A stretch of DNA of 57,530 nt from an uncultured Desulfobulbaceae bacterium (GTDB lineage Bacteria > Desulfobacterota > Desulfobulbia > Desulfobulbales > Desulfobulbaceae): assembly GCA_947259225.1 (NCBI GenBank), contig CAMYLK010000019.1, forward strand, positions 1 through 57,530, given 5' to 3'. Shown in pieces: positions 18,735-27,190 of this stretch. The notes beneath the pieces are model-generated. The model saw only the letters and a list, made by a program, of their open reading frames with translations. It did no database searches and was not told the DNA's origin. The translations under genes were made by a program, and so were the position numbers. Every line of letters starts with the position of its first letter. The stretch's first letter is position 1.

Positions 18735-19808
18735 TCACAAGACATTCCAGGGTTTTGGCATAAAAATATGGGTGTAGAGATCCAGGGCGTACCGGTCCGT
18801 CATACCGGCGATAAAATCGCAGACCTGACGATGCGGTTCTTTTTTATCCTGTTTTCTGATGGCACATCCATCTGGTTCACAGAATGAAGTATCACCATTC
18901 GGGAACTCATGTTCGAGGAAATACTCATACAGCGTGCAGATAATATTCTGTGCTTTAACAAACTCGTTATGAACACGGTAATTCCGGTATACATTGTCGT
19001 AAAGAAACATCCGGAGCCTGGTAATGGTGTCCTGCATCAGTTCACTGAGATGAAGTTGCCCGTCATTCTTTTTGAGTGTCTCACCTACCAGGTCCCGGAC
19101 CATTGCATCAATGCGCTGGGAAGAGCTGTCACCGACAACCCCCCTGAGATCAGGCGGCAGGTCTGATTCTTTTATCATGCCGGCTCGCAGGGCATCATCC
19201 ATATCGTGATTAACATAGGCCATGATATCAGCTACCCTGACTACCTTTCCCTCAAAGGTAGATGGCAGTTCAGTAAGGTCCGCCGGCAATATTTCTCCAT
19301 ATCCCTTGGAATGTTTGGCAATACCGTTACGTACCTCCCAGGTCAGATTGAGTCCCTGGCGGTTGTTTTCCAGGACATCAACAACCCGAAGGCTTTGGAT
19401 ATTATGCTTGAATCCGCCCGGATGCAGCTCATTCAGACTGAATTCGCCGGCGTGGCCAAAAGGTGTATGTCCCAGATCATGTGCCAGTGCGATTGCCTCG
19501 GCCAGGTATTCATTGACCCGCAGGCAGACCGCCATAGTCCTTGCAATCTGGGCGACTTCGAGCACATGGGTCAAACGGGTCCGGTAATGATCGCCGGCCG
19601 GAGCAAGGAAAACCTGGGTCTTGTGTTTGAGGCGCCGGAAGGTCTTCGAATGAATAATTCTGTCGCGGTCCCGTTGAAACACAGTCCTGAGGTCACAGCG
19701 GTCCGGTTCTTCCTTAAACCGGCCCCTGGACTCGGAGCTGAGGCAGGCATGGGGCGATAATAATTCTGCCTCCAGTTCTTCAAGCTGTTGTCGTATTTTC
19801 AGGCCCAT
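18735..19808 (-). CDS. dgt: Deoxyguanosinetriphosphate triphosphohydrolase-like dNTPase (HD domain)
   Basis: It hydrolyses dNTPs to deoxynucleosides and triphosphate. The HD metal site is visible as RLTHVLEVAQIARTMA and ALAHDLGHTPFGHAGE, with a later aspartate in RVADIMAYVNHDMDDAL. DRDRIIHSKTFRRLKHKTQV is the conserved N-terminal block. I choose the ATG giving MGLKIRQQLEELEAELLSP, which resembles family N-termini. A TTG at 19838 with a weak AGG ribosome site would add ten residues. The product of about 357 residues fits the short, type-2 dNTPase group. Confidence 0.9.
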   Translation of the reverse strand: MGLKIRQQLEELEAELLSPHACLSSESRGRFKEEPDRCDLRTVFQRDRDRIIHSKTFRRLKHKTQVFLAPAGDHYRTRLTHVLEVAQIARTMAVCLRVNEYLAEAIALAHDLGHTPFGHAGEFSLNELHPGGFKHNIQSLRVVDVLENNRQGLNLTWEVRNGIAKHSKGYGEILPADLTELPSTFEGKVVRVADIMAYVNHDMDDALRAGMIKESDLPPDLRGVVGDSSSQRIDAMVRDLVGETLKKNDGQLHLSELMQDTITRLRMFLYDNVYRNYRVHNEFVKAQNIICTLYEYFLEHEFPNGDTSFCEPDGCAIRKQDKKEPHRQVCDFIAGMTDRYALDLYTHIFMPKPWNVL

Positions 19809-19907
19809 AATCAAGATATTATTCGAGTAACGCTTCAATGTTCAACCTGCTCTTCATAGCAACAGAGAGCCGTCTGGACAAGGGTTTTCTTTGCCAACAG
19901 CCTGAAA

Positions 19908-21125
19908 TCAGGCCTTTATACCAAGACAACCGGCAAGAAAAACCGCCAGGTGCACCGCATCTGCCGGACTGCTGCGAAAGGCGAGACCTGCCTGCCACTG
20001 CATGAGACAGCCGGAACAGGTCGTTACGACAATCCCTGAACCCCCTCTCTGTGAAGAACTGTACGGTTTTTCAAAAATTTTGCCGGACAGACCAGGATAG
20101 CCCAGGTGAAACAGGCCTCCCTGACCACAGCAGTGCTGCTCCTCCTTCTTATCCACCCGTATAATATTCTTGATACTGTCAAGGAGCTGATAAGTTGCCT
20201 CCCTGTTTTCCGGATCAAAACGCAGGTGACACGGTTCATGATAATAGAGATTCATGGAAGACTTCGTCTCAAGTTTTCCATGATCTGCTTTTTCAACAAA
20301 AAATGATGAAAACTCCTGCACCCTGCTCGTAAAGGAAAGGGCCTTCTCGTGCCATTCGGGTTCATCACCAAACATTTCACCATACGAAGTCAAATACGAG
20401 GAACATGATGCACACGAAGTAAGAATTGGTCCTTGGGTATCAGCAAAAGCGGCAATATTCCTTCTGGCCAGCCTGCGTGCCTCTTCCTGCTTGCCGCTTG
20501 ACCAGGCCGCAAGGCCGCAGCAGACCTGGTCGCCCGGAATATCAAGGGTACTGCCGGTCAGCTTATGGTATATCTGCTCAGTCGCCTGAGCAACCGATGG
20601 CTGGAGGTAGCGGGCCAGACAACCTGTAAAATAGGCAACATTCTGCTTGTCAGGTCCAGGTTTGCTTGACCTTTTTGGCGAAGTATCCGCCCCGCTTTTT
20701 TTTCCTTTTTCAAGGAGGCCGAGCCTGAGCCGCAGACCGCTTTCCTCAGGCAACAGCGAAAGGTTGCTGAGCCCTACCCCTGCCTTCACCAACCCCTCAA
20801 GTAACCAGGGGTTTGAGAGGGCCATACGTGCTGCAGTTCTCTGTACAGCGTGTTGTCCATAGAGTGTTGGAAAACGAGAGCGGGCCTCCACAACCATTTT
20901 CTTTACAGGCATGTCCCGGGGGCAGATATGCTCGCAGGCTCCGCAAAGCAGACATTGGGCGAAAAGGTCCTGGTAGTTGGCAGAAGGATCGCCTGCCAGT
21001 TCAGTGTCGAGCAGGTGCAATTTTCCGCGTGCGGTCAGAGACTCCCGCCCTGTTACCTCGTACACCGGACAGACAACTGTACAGCTACCGCACCGAGCAC
21101 ACTCTTGTTTTTTATTGCTGCTCAA
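19908..21125 (-). CDS. (Fe-S)-binding oxidoreductase subunit, GlcF/LutA-type with two CCG domains
   Basis: A 405-residue electron-transfer protein. Two ferredoxin motifs open it: CARCGSCTVVCPVY and CLLCGACEHICPRD, each a CxxCxxCxxxCP ligand set for a [4Fe-4S] cluster. Two cysteine-rich CCG domains follow (CCGLAAWSSG and CCGQGGLFHLG), as in glycolate oxidase GlcF, heterodisulfide reductase and GlpC. No FAD-binding GlcD or other partner is adjacent, so the dehydrogenase it serves is unknown. The start is a TTG at 21125 with a poor ribosome site. It sits between prfB and dgt. Confidence 0.87.
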   Translation of the reverse strand: MSSNKKQECARCGSCTVVCPVYEVTGRESLTARGKLHLLDTELAGDPSANYQDLFAQCLLCGACEHICPRDMPVKKMVVEARSRFPTLYGQHAVQRTAARMALSNPWLLEGLVKAGVGLSNLSLLPEESGLRLRLGLLEKGKKSGADTSPKRSSKPGPDKQNVAYFTGCLARYLQPSVAQATEQIYHKLTGSTLDIPGDQVCCGLAAWSSGKQEEARRLARRNIAAFADTQGPILTSCASCSSYLTSYGEMFGDEPEWHEKALSFTSRVQEFSSFFVEKADHGKLETKSSMNLYYHEPCHLRFDPENREATYQLLDSIKNIIRVDKKEEQHCCGQGGLFHLGYPGLSGKIFEKPYSSSQRGGSGIVVTTCSGCLMQWQAGLAFRSSPADAVHLAVFLAGCLGIKA

Positions 21126-21157
21126 CAGATTATTCAGAGTAGGAAGAGCTTATGCAA

Positions 21158-22268
21158 TCAGGGCTGCCACAGGAGATAGGCCTTGATAAAATCATCAAGC
21201 CTCCCGTCCAGCACCGCATCTACGTTGCCCTCCTCATGATTGGTTCGATGATCCTTGATCAACCGGTAGGGCTGCAGGACATAGGACCGGATCTGGCTGC
21301 CCCAGGCGATTTCCTTTTTATCGCCGTGCATATTCTCCTGTTCCCTGGCCTTTTCCTCTTCTTCCTTTTCATACAGACGCGCCATCAGCATTTTCATGGC
21401 CATGTCCTTGTTTCTGTGCTGCGAACGTTCGTTCTGGCACTGGACAACGATACCAGTCGGCAGATGGGTGATACGTATGGCGGAATCTGTCTTGTTGACA
21501 TGCTGTCCACCAGCACCACTGGCCCGATACGTATCGATACGCAGGTCTTTTTCATTGATGTCAATATCGATAGTATCATCAAGCTCCGGCAGGACCATAA
21601 CCGACGCAAAAGAAGTATGTCTTCTGCCGCTGGCGTCAAATGGAGAAATACGGACCAGGCGGTGAATACCTACTTCGGAACGCAGGTAACCATAAGAATG
21701 CCGCCCCTTGATCATGATGGTGACACTTTTGACACCAGCCTCGTCACCGGGCAGATAATCCAGGATATCCGTAGACAGCCCCCTGTCCTCAGCCCACCGC
21801 AGATACATCCGTAAAAGCATTTCAACCCAGTCTTGAGCCTCGGTACCTCCGGCACCGGCGTGAATGGTTAGAATAGCGTTATTGCTATCATGCTCACCAC
21901 TGAACATACATTCCAGTTCAACCAGGTCGATGCGCTCACGAAGCTCTTTTACAGAAGCTGCAACCTCGTGCTGGGTGTCGGCATCATGCTCTTCAACAGC
22001 CATCTCGAGAAGCATGTCGGCTTCTTCAAGTTCAGTAAAATTCTTTTCCCAGACCTTGATCACGTCCTGCAGTTGTCCAAGTTCCTTCTGGATTTTTTTA
22101 GCCTGAGCCTGATCATTCCAGAAATCCTGTGCCAGCGTCATTTTCTCCAGACGCTCAGCTTCCAGTTTCTTGCCATCCAGGTCAAAGATGCTCCTTCAGG
22201 GCCAGCATCCGACCCTTGAGATCATTAAGGTATTGCTTTGATTCTCCTGATTCCGTGAGTTGCGTCAT
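21158..22268 (-). CDS. prfB: Peptide chain release factor 2, with programmed +1 frameshift
   Basis: RF2 reads UGA and UAA stops. The ATG at 22268 (ribosome site TGAGG) encodes 28 codons ending CTT at 22185, then an in-frame TGA. Slipping one base forward reads GAC at 22183-22181 and continues for 341 codons, giving 369 residues, the normal size. The frameshift signal is complete: the Shine-Dalgarno-like AAGGAG three bases before CTT TGA C. The GGQ loop GASGAGGQHVNKTDSAIR is present. Stop recognition by RF2 itself competes with the shift, so expression is autoregulated. A terminator hairpin lies only about 20 bases upstream of the start codon. Confidence 0.95.
22181..22196 (-). promoter_or_regulatory. 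RF2 programmed +1 frameshift site
   Basis: Minus strand reads AAGGAG CAT CTT TGA C: an internal Shine-Dalgarno-like element, a three-base spacer, the slippery CUU codon and the UGA stop with a following C. This is the canonical bacterial prfB recoding signal. Confidence 0.93.
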
Positions 22269-22283
22269 GATATCCTCAAACAC

Positions 22284-22312
22284 TAAGTAAAAAATCGGAG
22301 CCCAAAGGGCTC
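22284..22312 (-). terminator. Intrinsic terminator in the prfB leader
   Basis: On the minus strand GAGCCC TTT GGGCTC (22312-22298) forms a 6-base-pair hairpin followed by CGATTTTTTAC. The U run ends about 20 bases before the prfB ATG, which leaves no room for a promoter between them, so it works as an attenuator of prfB or ends an RNA made from the preceding gap. Confidence 0.72.
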
Positions 22313-22500
22313 GGTCTAAGCGGCCTTTTGATGGCCAGATCATATTCCCATTTGCAGTCGCTGAGCACCACAGAAGATGCCGAAAAAGGAATTTTCACTG
22401 TCCAAGCACTCATTCGAGCATAAATTCCGCGAGTTTGAAAATCCCGGCAAATTCGAGGAGCACCCTCAAGGGGTATAAACTCCAGATAGTCCTAAGGACC
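22290..22500 (-). ncRNA. Candidate structured RNA or leader upstream of prfB
   Basis: Between lnt and prfB there are 645 bases without a gene. The minus strand of the prfB-proximal part folds by eye into successive stems: GTCC/GGAC near 22488-22498, GAGTTT/AAACTC (22482-22477 with 22436-22431) enclosing a CCC/GGG hairpin, GGAATTT/AAATTCC (22428-22422 with 22394-22388) followed by TTTTT, GGCC/GGCC near 22321-22335, and finally the terminator. I do not recognise it as tmRNA, 6S, RNase P or a known riboswitch. It could be a regulatory leader, a small RNA or a repeated intergenic element. Confidence 0.4.
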
Positions 22501-22701
22501 AGCAGTGTTATTCACACGGCGAATGCCAGGGCGTCCTGTTTTGGTTCGTTATTTGGCGAGCAAAGTCAGGTCAGCTTGCAAAAATAACTTGAAAAGGCTG
22601 AATGAGCATAACGCTTAAACGACCAACTAAAACGCTGAACCGTCGACTGAAAGACGACAAAAAATGAACATACGAATATTCAACAATGCATATTAACTCT
22701 G

Positions 22702-22797
22702 ACCTGGTTCAAAAGGCCAGGTTTTAAATTTCCGATACAATCCGTAAAGGTAGAACGGGCACAATGGTAATTAACCCGCTTATAACTCATTTACCAT
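22702..22797. repeat. Two hairpins in the lnt-prfB gap
   Basis: ACCTGG/CCAGGT (22702-22707 with 22716-22721) is followed on the plus strand by TTTTAAATTT. ATGGTAA/TTACCAT (22764-22770 with 22791-22797) is a perfect 7-base inverted repeat. The remaining sequence from 22500 to 22913 is AT-rich and non-coding by eye. Confidence 0.4.
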
Positions 22798-22913
22798 CGG
22801 TAGAGCCTGCCTGGCAAGGCCTGCAAATTTAAATTTATACTTTTTTAATAAAATAATAGTAAACAGTCTGGCGTGAAGACTCAAGTAGGACAGCATGTTT
22901 TTTTCAGGGAACT

Positions 22914-24500
22914 TCAACCTTTTCTCCTGTGGAATAAAAAAAGAATGCAGGCAAGAATCAGACAGGCAGGCCCGAAAAAAAAACCAAATCGCACAAAAAT
23001 GGTTTCCTTTTCCATGACAGGAACCTCCCCGGTGAGTGCCAGAGCTTCAAACAGAGGTGAATCCTGCATGACATGGCCCAAAGGGTCAACAAAGCCGCTG
23101 ATCCCTGTATTTGCTGCCCTGACAAGTGACCTCCGTGTTTCAAGGGCCCTGAATATCGCCATGGCAAAGGACTGATGAGGAGCGCTGGACCGTCCGTACC
23201 AGGCATCATTTGTCAGATTGACCAGCAGGTTGGCCCCTGCGGCGACCTGCTGCCTGGCAAGTTCCGGAAAAATTGATTCGAAGCAGATGAGAACACCGGC
23301 TTTCAACCTGCCGAGCTGGAGAGGTTCAACGGAACTACCCGGTGTAAAATTCCCGATGTGCACTACGAGCGGTTCCAGAAAGGGCATGAAACGACCGAGG
23401 GGTACGTATTCTCCAAAAGGAACCAGGTGCTGCTTGTTATAACGCCCCGATACCCTTCCTTCCGGGCTGATCAAAAGAGCACTGTTGAAAAATTCCAGAG
23501 TCGGCTCCAAATTATCCATCATGCCTACAACGGTAAAGTAGGGTGCACCTGTTAAGAGCCAGGTTTTCTGCTTTTGGCTAAATCCCGTTACCGTCAAAAA
23601 CAGGGGATCATTGACAGGGTAGAAAGGCAGGGCTGTTTCCGGCCATACAATCAGATCTGTATCACGGTCTTTCATTCCAAGTTCTGATAGGTCCTGATAA
23701 ATATCCAGGGTGGCCTGTTTACCGCCAGGAGTCCATTTTTCATCCTGCGAGATATTCCCCTGGACCACAGTAATTACGGACTTTTCGCTTTTCATTATAT
23801 CTTCAGATAATTGACGATACCGCAAAAGGGAATATCCCCCAGCCAGGACCAACAGAATGCAGGAGATCGCAACCGGGCGGCGTGCATCACTTCTTCCTCG
23901 TGTCACTCCGCCTTTAAATCGCTGCAGGATTAACAAAACAAGTATATTGATAAGGACCAGGCAAAAAGTCAGCAGATGGTGGCCCCCAAGATCGGCAGCC
24001 TGTATCAGAATCGGCTGTGAGTATAAGCCATACCCAAGGTCCATCCATGGAAATCCAGTTAAAAGAAGGCCTCGCAGCCAGTCAAGCCCTACCCAGAGAA
24101 CAGGGCCAATATATAAAATATCTGAAGAAAATTCACTGTGCCCTTTTCGCTTTCCTGCCAGCAAGGAGAGTATTCCTGAAAAAATCGCCAGGTACAAACC
24201 CATATAGACTGCCAGCAGCAGCATTGCCGCAACAGCAAGCCAGAATGGCAGGCCGCCGTACCTCCCGAGGACAATGACAATCCAGTACAGTAAAAAGATG
24301 TGATACACAAGACCGGCCAGAAAACCTGCAAAAAAACTGCGGGCGGGCCTGTTGGCTGTAATAAAATAAAGGAGAGGAACAAGGGCAACAAAAAGAAGGG
24401 GCCACCAGGCTACCCGCCCGGGCATGGCTAATGCCAGGAGAAGTGCGGTGCTGAAGGATGTTATGATGAGTTGCAGGAATTCTCTTCGGGAGTCAGTCAT
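22914..24500 (-). CDS. lnt: Apolipoprotein N-acyltransferase
   Basis: Lnt adds the third acyl chain to the N-terminal cysteine of lipoproteins at the inner membrane. The start is the ATG at 24500 (MTDSRREFLQ), which overlaps the corC stop by 8 bases, giving 528 residues. A longer open frame upstream lies inside corC. About six membrane segments occupy the first 220 residues. The periplasmic nitrilase-like domain shows VWPETALPFY (catalytic glutamate), GRYNKQHLVPFGEYVPL (lysine region) and GVLICFESIFPE (catalytic cysteine), then TNDAWYG. A final membrane helix closes the protein. The corC-lnt pairing is the classical ybeX-lnt order. Confidence 0.94.
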   Translation of the reverse strand: MTDSRREFLQLIITSFSTALLLALAMPGRVAWWPLLFVALVPLLYFITANRPARSFFAGFLAGLVYHIFLLYWIVIVLGRYGGLPFWLAVAAMLLLAVYMGLYLAIFSGILSLLAGKRKGHSEFSSDILYIGPVLWVGLDWLRGLLLTGFPWMDLGYGLYSQPILIQAADLGGHHLLTFCLVLINILVLLILQRFKGGVTRGRSDARRPVAISCILLVLAGGYSLLRYRQLSEDIMKSEKSVITVVQGNISQDEKWTPGGKQATLDIYQDLSELGMKDRDTDLIVWPETALPFYPVNDPLFLTVTGFSQKQKTWLLTGAPYFTVVGMMDNLEPTLEFFNSALLISPEGRVSGRYNKQHLVPFGEYVPLGRFMPFLEPLVVHIGNFTPGSSVEPLQLGRLKAGVLICFESIFPELARQQVAAGANLLVNLTNDAWYGRSSAPHQSFAMAIFRALETRRSLVRAANTGISGFVDPLGHVMQDSPLFEALALTGEVPVMEKETIFVRFGFFFGPACLILACILFLFHRRKG

Positions 24501-25413
24501 CGACCTGCTTGATCCGGATTGATTTGATCCTGCGATTGTCAGCAGCCAGAACTTTGAACTCCAAACTTCCTTCCCGGACAACAGTGCCGTTACGCGGTAC
24601 AATACCCAGCCGATGAATCATCAGACCGCCAATTGACTCATACGGGCCTTCCGGGAGTTCAACATTATAGTGCGATTCTACTTCCTCAATATCAATTCTT
24701 GCGTTGACGAGAATGGTATGCTCATCAACTACCCGCAGTTCAGTCTCCTCCTGATCATGTTCGTCTCCTATCTCGCCGACAATCTCTTCGATGACATCCT
24801 CCAGGGTTATCAGGCCGCGTACTCCGCCAAACTCATCTGCCACTATGGCCATGTGGCTTTTTTTCGCCTGAAAATCGCGCAGGAGGTCCACAATAAGCTT
24901 GGACTCTGAAATAAAAAAGGGAGGATTGAGAAACTCCTTCAGCCCCAATGGTTCATCAGGTGAAAGAGTGCAGATCCGGAGCAGATCCTTGGCATGAAGT
25001 ATACCGACAATATTGTCCTGATTTTCCCTGAAAACTGGAATCCGGGTGTACCCTTCTTCAGTTATCAGACGTATCAGTTCCCCGATGGAAGTCATTTCCT
25101 CGGCGCTGACCATCTCAGCCGAAGGAGTCATGATTTCGGATGCAACAGTTTCCCGAAACTCAAATATACTCGTTATCAGTTTCTCTTCAACGCTTCCGAT
25201 CAGGCCCTGGTCTTCACCCTCTTCGAGCAGTTCCTGGATTTCCTGCTCAAGTTCCTCTGTAGTATCAGGAGCACGATGTATGGGAAGCAGCGCACGGATT
25301 CGCTCCCAGAGATTCTTTTCCTGGTTGTCTGTGCTCCATGGGCCTTGTTGATCGCCCTTTTCGCTCCCCTCTCCGGGCTGCTCAGGATCTGTGGAATTGG
25401 TTTTCTCGTTCAC
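24493..25413 (-). CDS. corC: CorC/YbeX-type CBS-domain protein
   Basis: A 306-residue soluble member of the CorC/HlyC family linked to magnesium and cobalt efflux. It lacks the membrane DUF21 domain of CNNM-type relatives. Order: an acidic, disordered N-terminus; a helix ending EEGEDQGLIGSVEEKLI; two CBS motifs starting at VASEIMTPSAEMVS and FLNPPFFISESKL (with DEFGGVRGLITLEDVIEEIVG); and the CorC_HlyC C-terminal domain (GSLEFKVLAADNRRIKSIRI). The last codons overlap lnt. The 25414-25776 gap upstream separates it from the divergent carboxylase genes. Confidence 0.92.
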   Translation of the reverse strand: MNEKTNSTDPEQPGEGSEKGDQQGPWSTDNQEKNLWERIRALLPIHRAPDTTEELEQEIQELLEEGEDQGLIGSVEEKLITSIFEFRETVASEIMTPSAEMVSAEEMTSIGELIRLITEEGYTRIPVFRENQDNIVGILHAKDLLRICTLSPDEPLGLKEFLNPPFFISESKLIVDLLRDFQAKKSHMAIVADEFGGVRGLITLEDVIEEIVGEIGDEHDQEETELRVVDEHTILVNARIDIEEVESHYNVELPEGPYESIGGLMIHRLGIVPRNGTVVREGSLEFKVLAADNRRIKSIRIKQVDD

Positions 25414-25701
25414 TCGTTGATATACCTCGTTAAACTTAATCCTGTTACTTTCTTCTCTCTTTATTGAACCTTTAAAGTCAAGAAATATTTTTCATGTACG
25501 ACAGCAGTAAAACTTTTCAGAACCCATGCATGGGCGGGTAACATTCTTTATTCCTTTTGGTTTAAATACCCCCCTATAGCCATCCTTTGACATAAATCAC
25601 TTTCTGTCTTTTAATGTCACCCCATGTGATGTAAACTTATCAGTTTAAATAAGAATAATTGCATCACAGTTGAACATCGGGTAAATAGCACGAGTCTTTT
25701 C

Positions 25702-25716
25702 TTGAACTTTGTTCAA
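25702..25716. promoter_or_regulatory. Palindrome TTGAAC-TTT-GTTCAA, possible operator
   Basis: A perfect 6-3-6 palindrome lies 61 bases upstream of the biotin carboxylase GTG in the divergent gap with corC. The size and symmetry fit a dimeric repressor site, but I cannot assign the protein. Nothing else in 25414-25776 looks like a gene. Confidence 0.35.
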
Positions 25717-25776
25717 ATGGCTGTGAACTATTAACTGTAATTAACAGATATTTTTAGAGAATATAAGAGGTTTCGA

Positions 25777-27180
25777 GTGCAAGGCAAGGTACTCATAGCA
25801 AATCGCGGAGAAATAGCGATCCGGATAATGAACGCCTGTAAGGATCTGGGGCTGGATTATGTAGTTATATATACCGATGCCGACAAGGATTCCGAGCATG
25901 TTCAGCTCAACCACACCAGCGGTAGAGACAAAAACGCCTGGCGAATCACAAGCTACACAGACCCCAACGACATCCTGGCTGTAGCGGACCAGACTTTATG
26001 CACTGCGATTCATCCCGGTTACGGCTTTTTTTCTGAGGATTTCCGCTTTGCGCGGCGCGTTACCATCCGTGACCGGCAGCTTACCTTTATCGGTCCGAGC
26101 TGGCAGGTCATTAAAGACCTGGGCGACAAAATAAATACCAAACGTGTTGCCAACAAACTTCGGATACCGACAATTCCAGGAACCGACAGCCCCATTTATA
26201 ATGAAATGGAGGCAGAAGAAATTGCCCAGCATCTGTTTGATGTCCAGGAAGAGCAGGATATAAAGGAACCTTCGATTCTTGTGAAGGCAGCCGCCGGTGG
26301 CGGTGGGATGGGCATCGAAGAAGTGACGAGAATCGAACAGTTCCGTCGTGTTTACCGCCAGGTTCAAAACTATGCAAAACGCCAGTTCGGAGATGGCGGT
26401 GTTCTCATTGAACAATGTTTGCGGGACTTCAACCACCTGGAAGTGCAATTGGTCTGTTCACAGCATAATGAAAGGGTCCATTTCAGCTCCAGAAACTGTA
26501 CAATCCAGTCAACCGGACGTCAGAAAAGAATTGAAGCGGCTCCCGGCTTTGACGACTCCTGCTATGCCTATGACTTTAACGCAAAACAGGTATTGGACAA
26601 GGTCGTCAACTATTCCCTGAAACTTGCCAACCATGTAAAATACGATAACGTCGGCACCTGGGAATGGATTGTCAGCCGCAGCGGTCAGCCGTATCTCCTT
26701 GAGGTCAACACCCGAATACAGGTTGAGAATGATGTTTCAGCACGCATCAGTTACCTTGATGATAAACATCCCAACCTCATAAGTGAACAGATACGTTTGG
26801 CCCTAGGAGAACCAATCGGCTATAAACAAAAAAATATTAAATTTAACGGTGCAAGCATTGAGTTGAGAATAGTCGCGGAAAATACCCAGCGTGATTTTGC
26901 TCCATGGATCGGCACTATTACCCGTTTTGATCTGCCCGAATTTGAATGGTCGACAGTATACTCCCATGTACCTGCTGACCGGTCCTACCCCATTCCCAGT
27001 GAATATGACCCCAACCTGGCTCTGGCCCTGGTATGGGGTGAGACAATGGACGAAACGAAGAAAAGGGCCCTGGATTTTCTCGAACAGACAACGATTGAAG
27101 GAATAGACAGCTCCGGTGGTGAAATCATCACTAATCTTGAATACCTGAAGAATCACCTTGATCAGCTGTTGACATTTTAA
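25777..27180 (+). CDS. accC: Biotin carboxylase subunit of acetyl-CoA carboxylase (or related acyl-CoA carboxylase)
   Basis: It carboxylates the biotin of the carrier protein using ATP and bicarbonate. The GTG start at 25777 has an AAGAGG ribosome site. In 467 residues the ATP-grasp fold is clear: VLIANRGEIAIRIMNAC at the start, AIHPGYGFFSEDF, VKAAAGGGGMGIEEV for the glycine-rich ATP loop, and LLEVNTRIQVENDVSARIS near 310-330 with the catalytic region. It is directly followed after 10 bases by the fused carboxyltransferase. No biotin carrier protein with an AMKM-type site occurs in the window. Confidence 0.88.
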   Translation: MQGKVLIANRGEIAIRIMNACKDLGLDYVVIYTDADKDSEHVQLNHTSGRDKNAWRITSYTDPNDILAVADQTLCTAIHPGYGFFSEDFRFARRVTIRDRQLTFIGPSWQVIKDLGDKINTKRVANKLRIPTIPGTDSPIYNEMEAEEIAQHLFDVQEEQDIKEPSILVKAAAGGGGMGIEEVTRIEQFRRVYRQVQNYAKRQFGDGGVLIEQCLRDFNHLEVQLVCSQHNERVHFSSRNCTIQSTGRQKRIEAAPGFDDSCYAYDFNAKQVLDKVVNYSLKLANHVKYDNVGTWEWIVSRSGQPYLLEVNTRIQVENDVSARISYLDDKHPNLISEQIRLALGEPIGYKQKNIKFNGASIELRIVAENTQRDFAPWIGTITRFDLPEFEWSTVYSHVPADRSYPIPSEYDPNLALALVWGETMDETKKRALDFLEQTTIEGIDSSGGEIITNLEYLKNHLDQLLTF

Positions 27181-27190
27181 CCGATAAATT

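Noticed and set aside
22269..22913. tmRNA, 6S RNA or RNase P RNA in the lnt-prfB gap
   Set aside because: I looked for the tmRNA acceptor ends and tag frame, the RNase P GAGGAAAGTCC block and the 6S closing stem and found none. Only an unassigned structured region is claimed.
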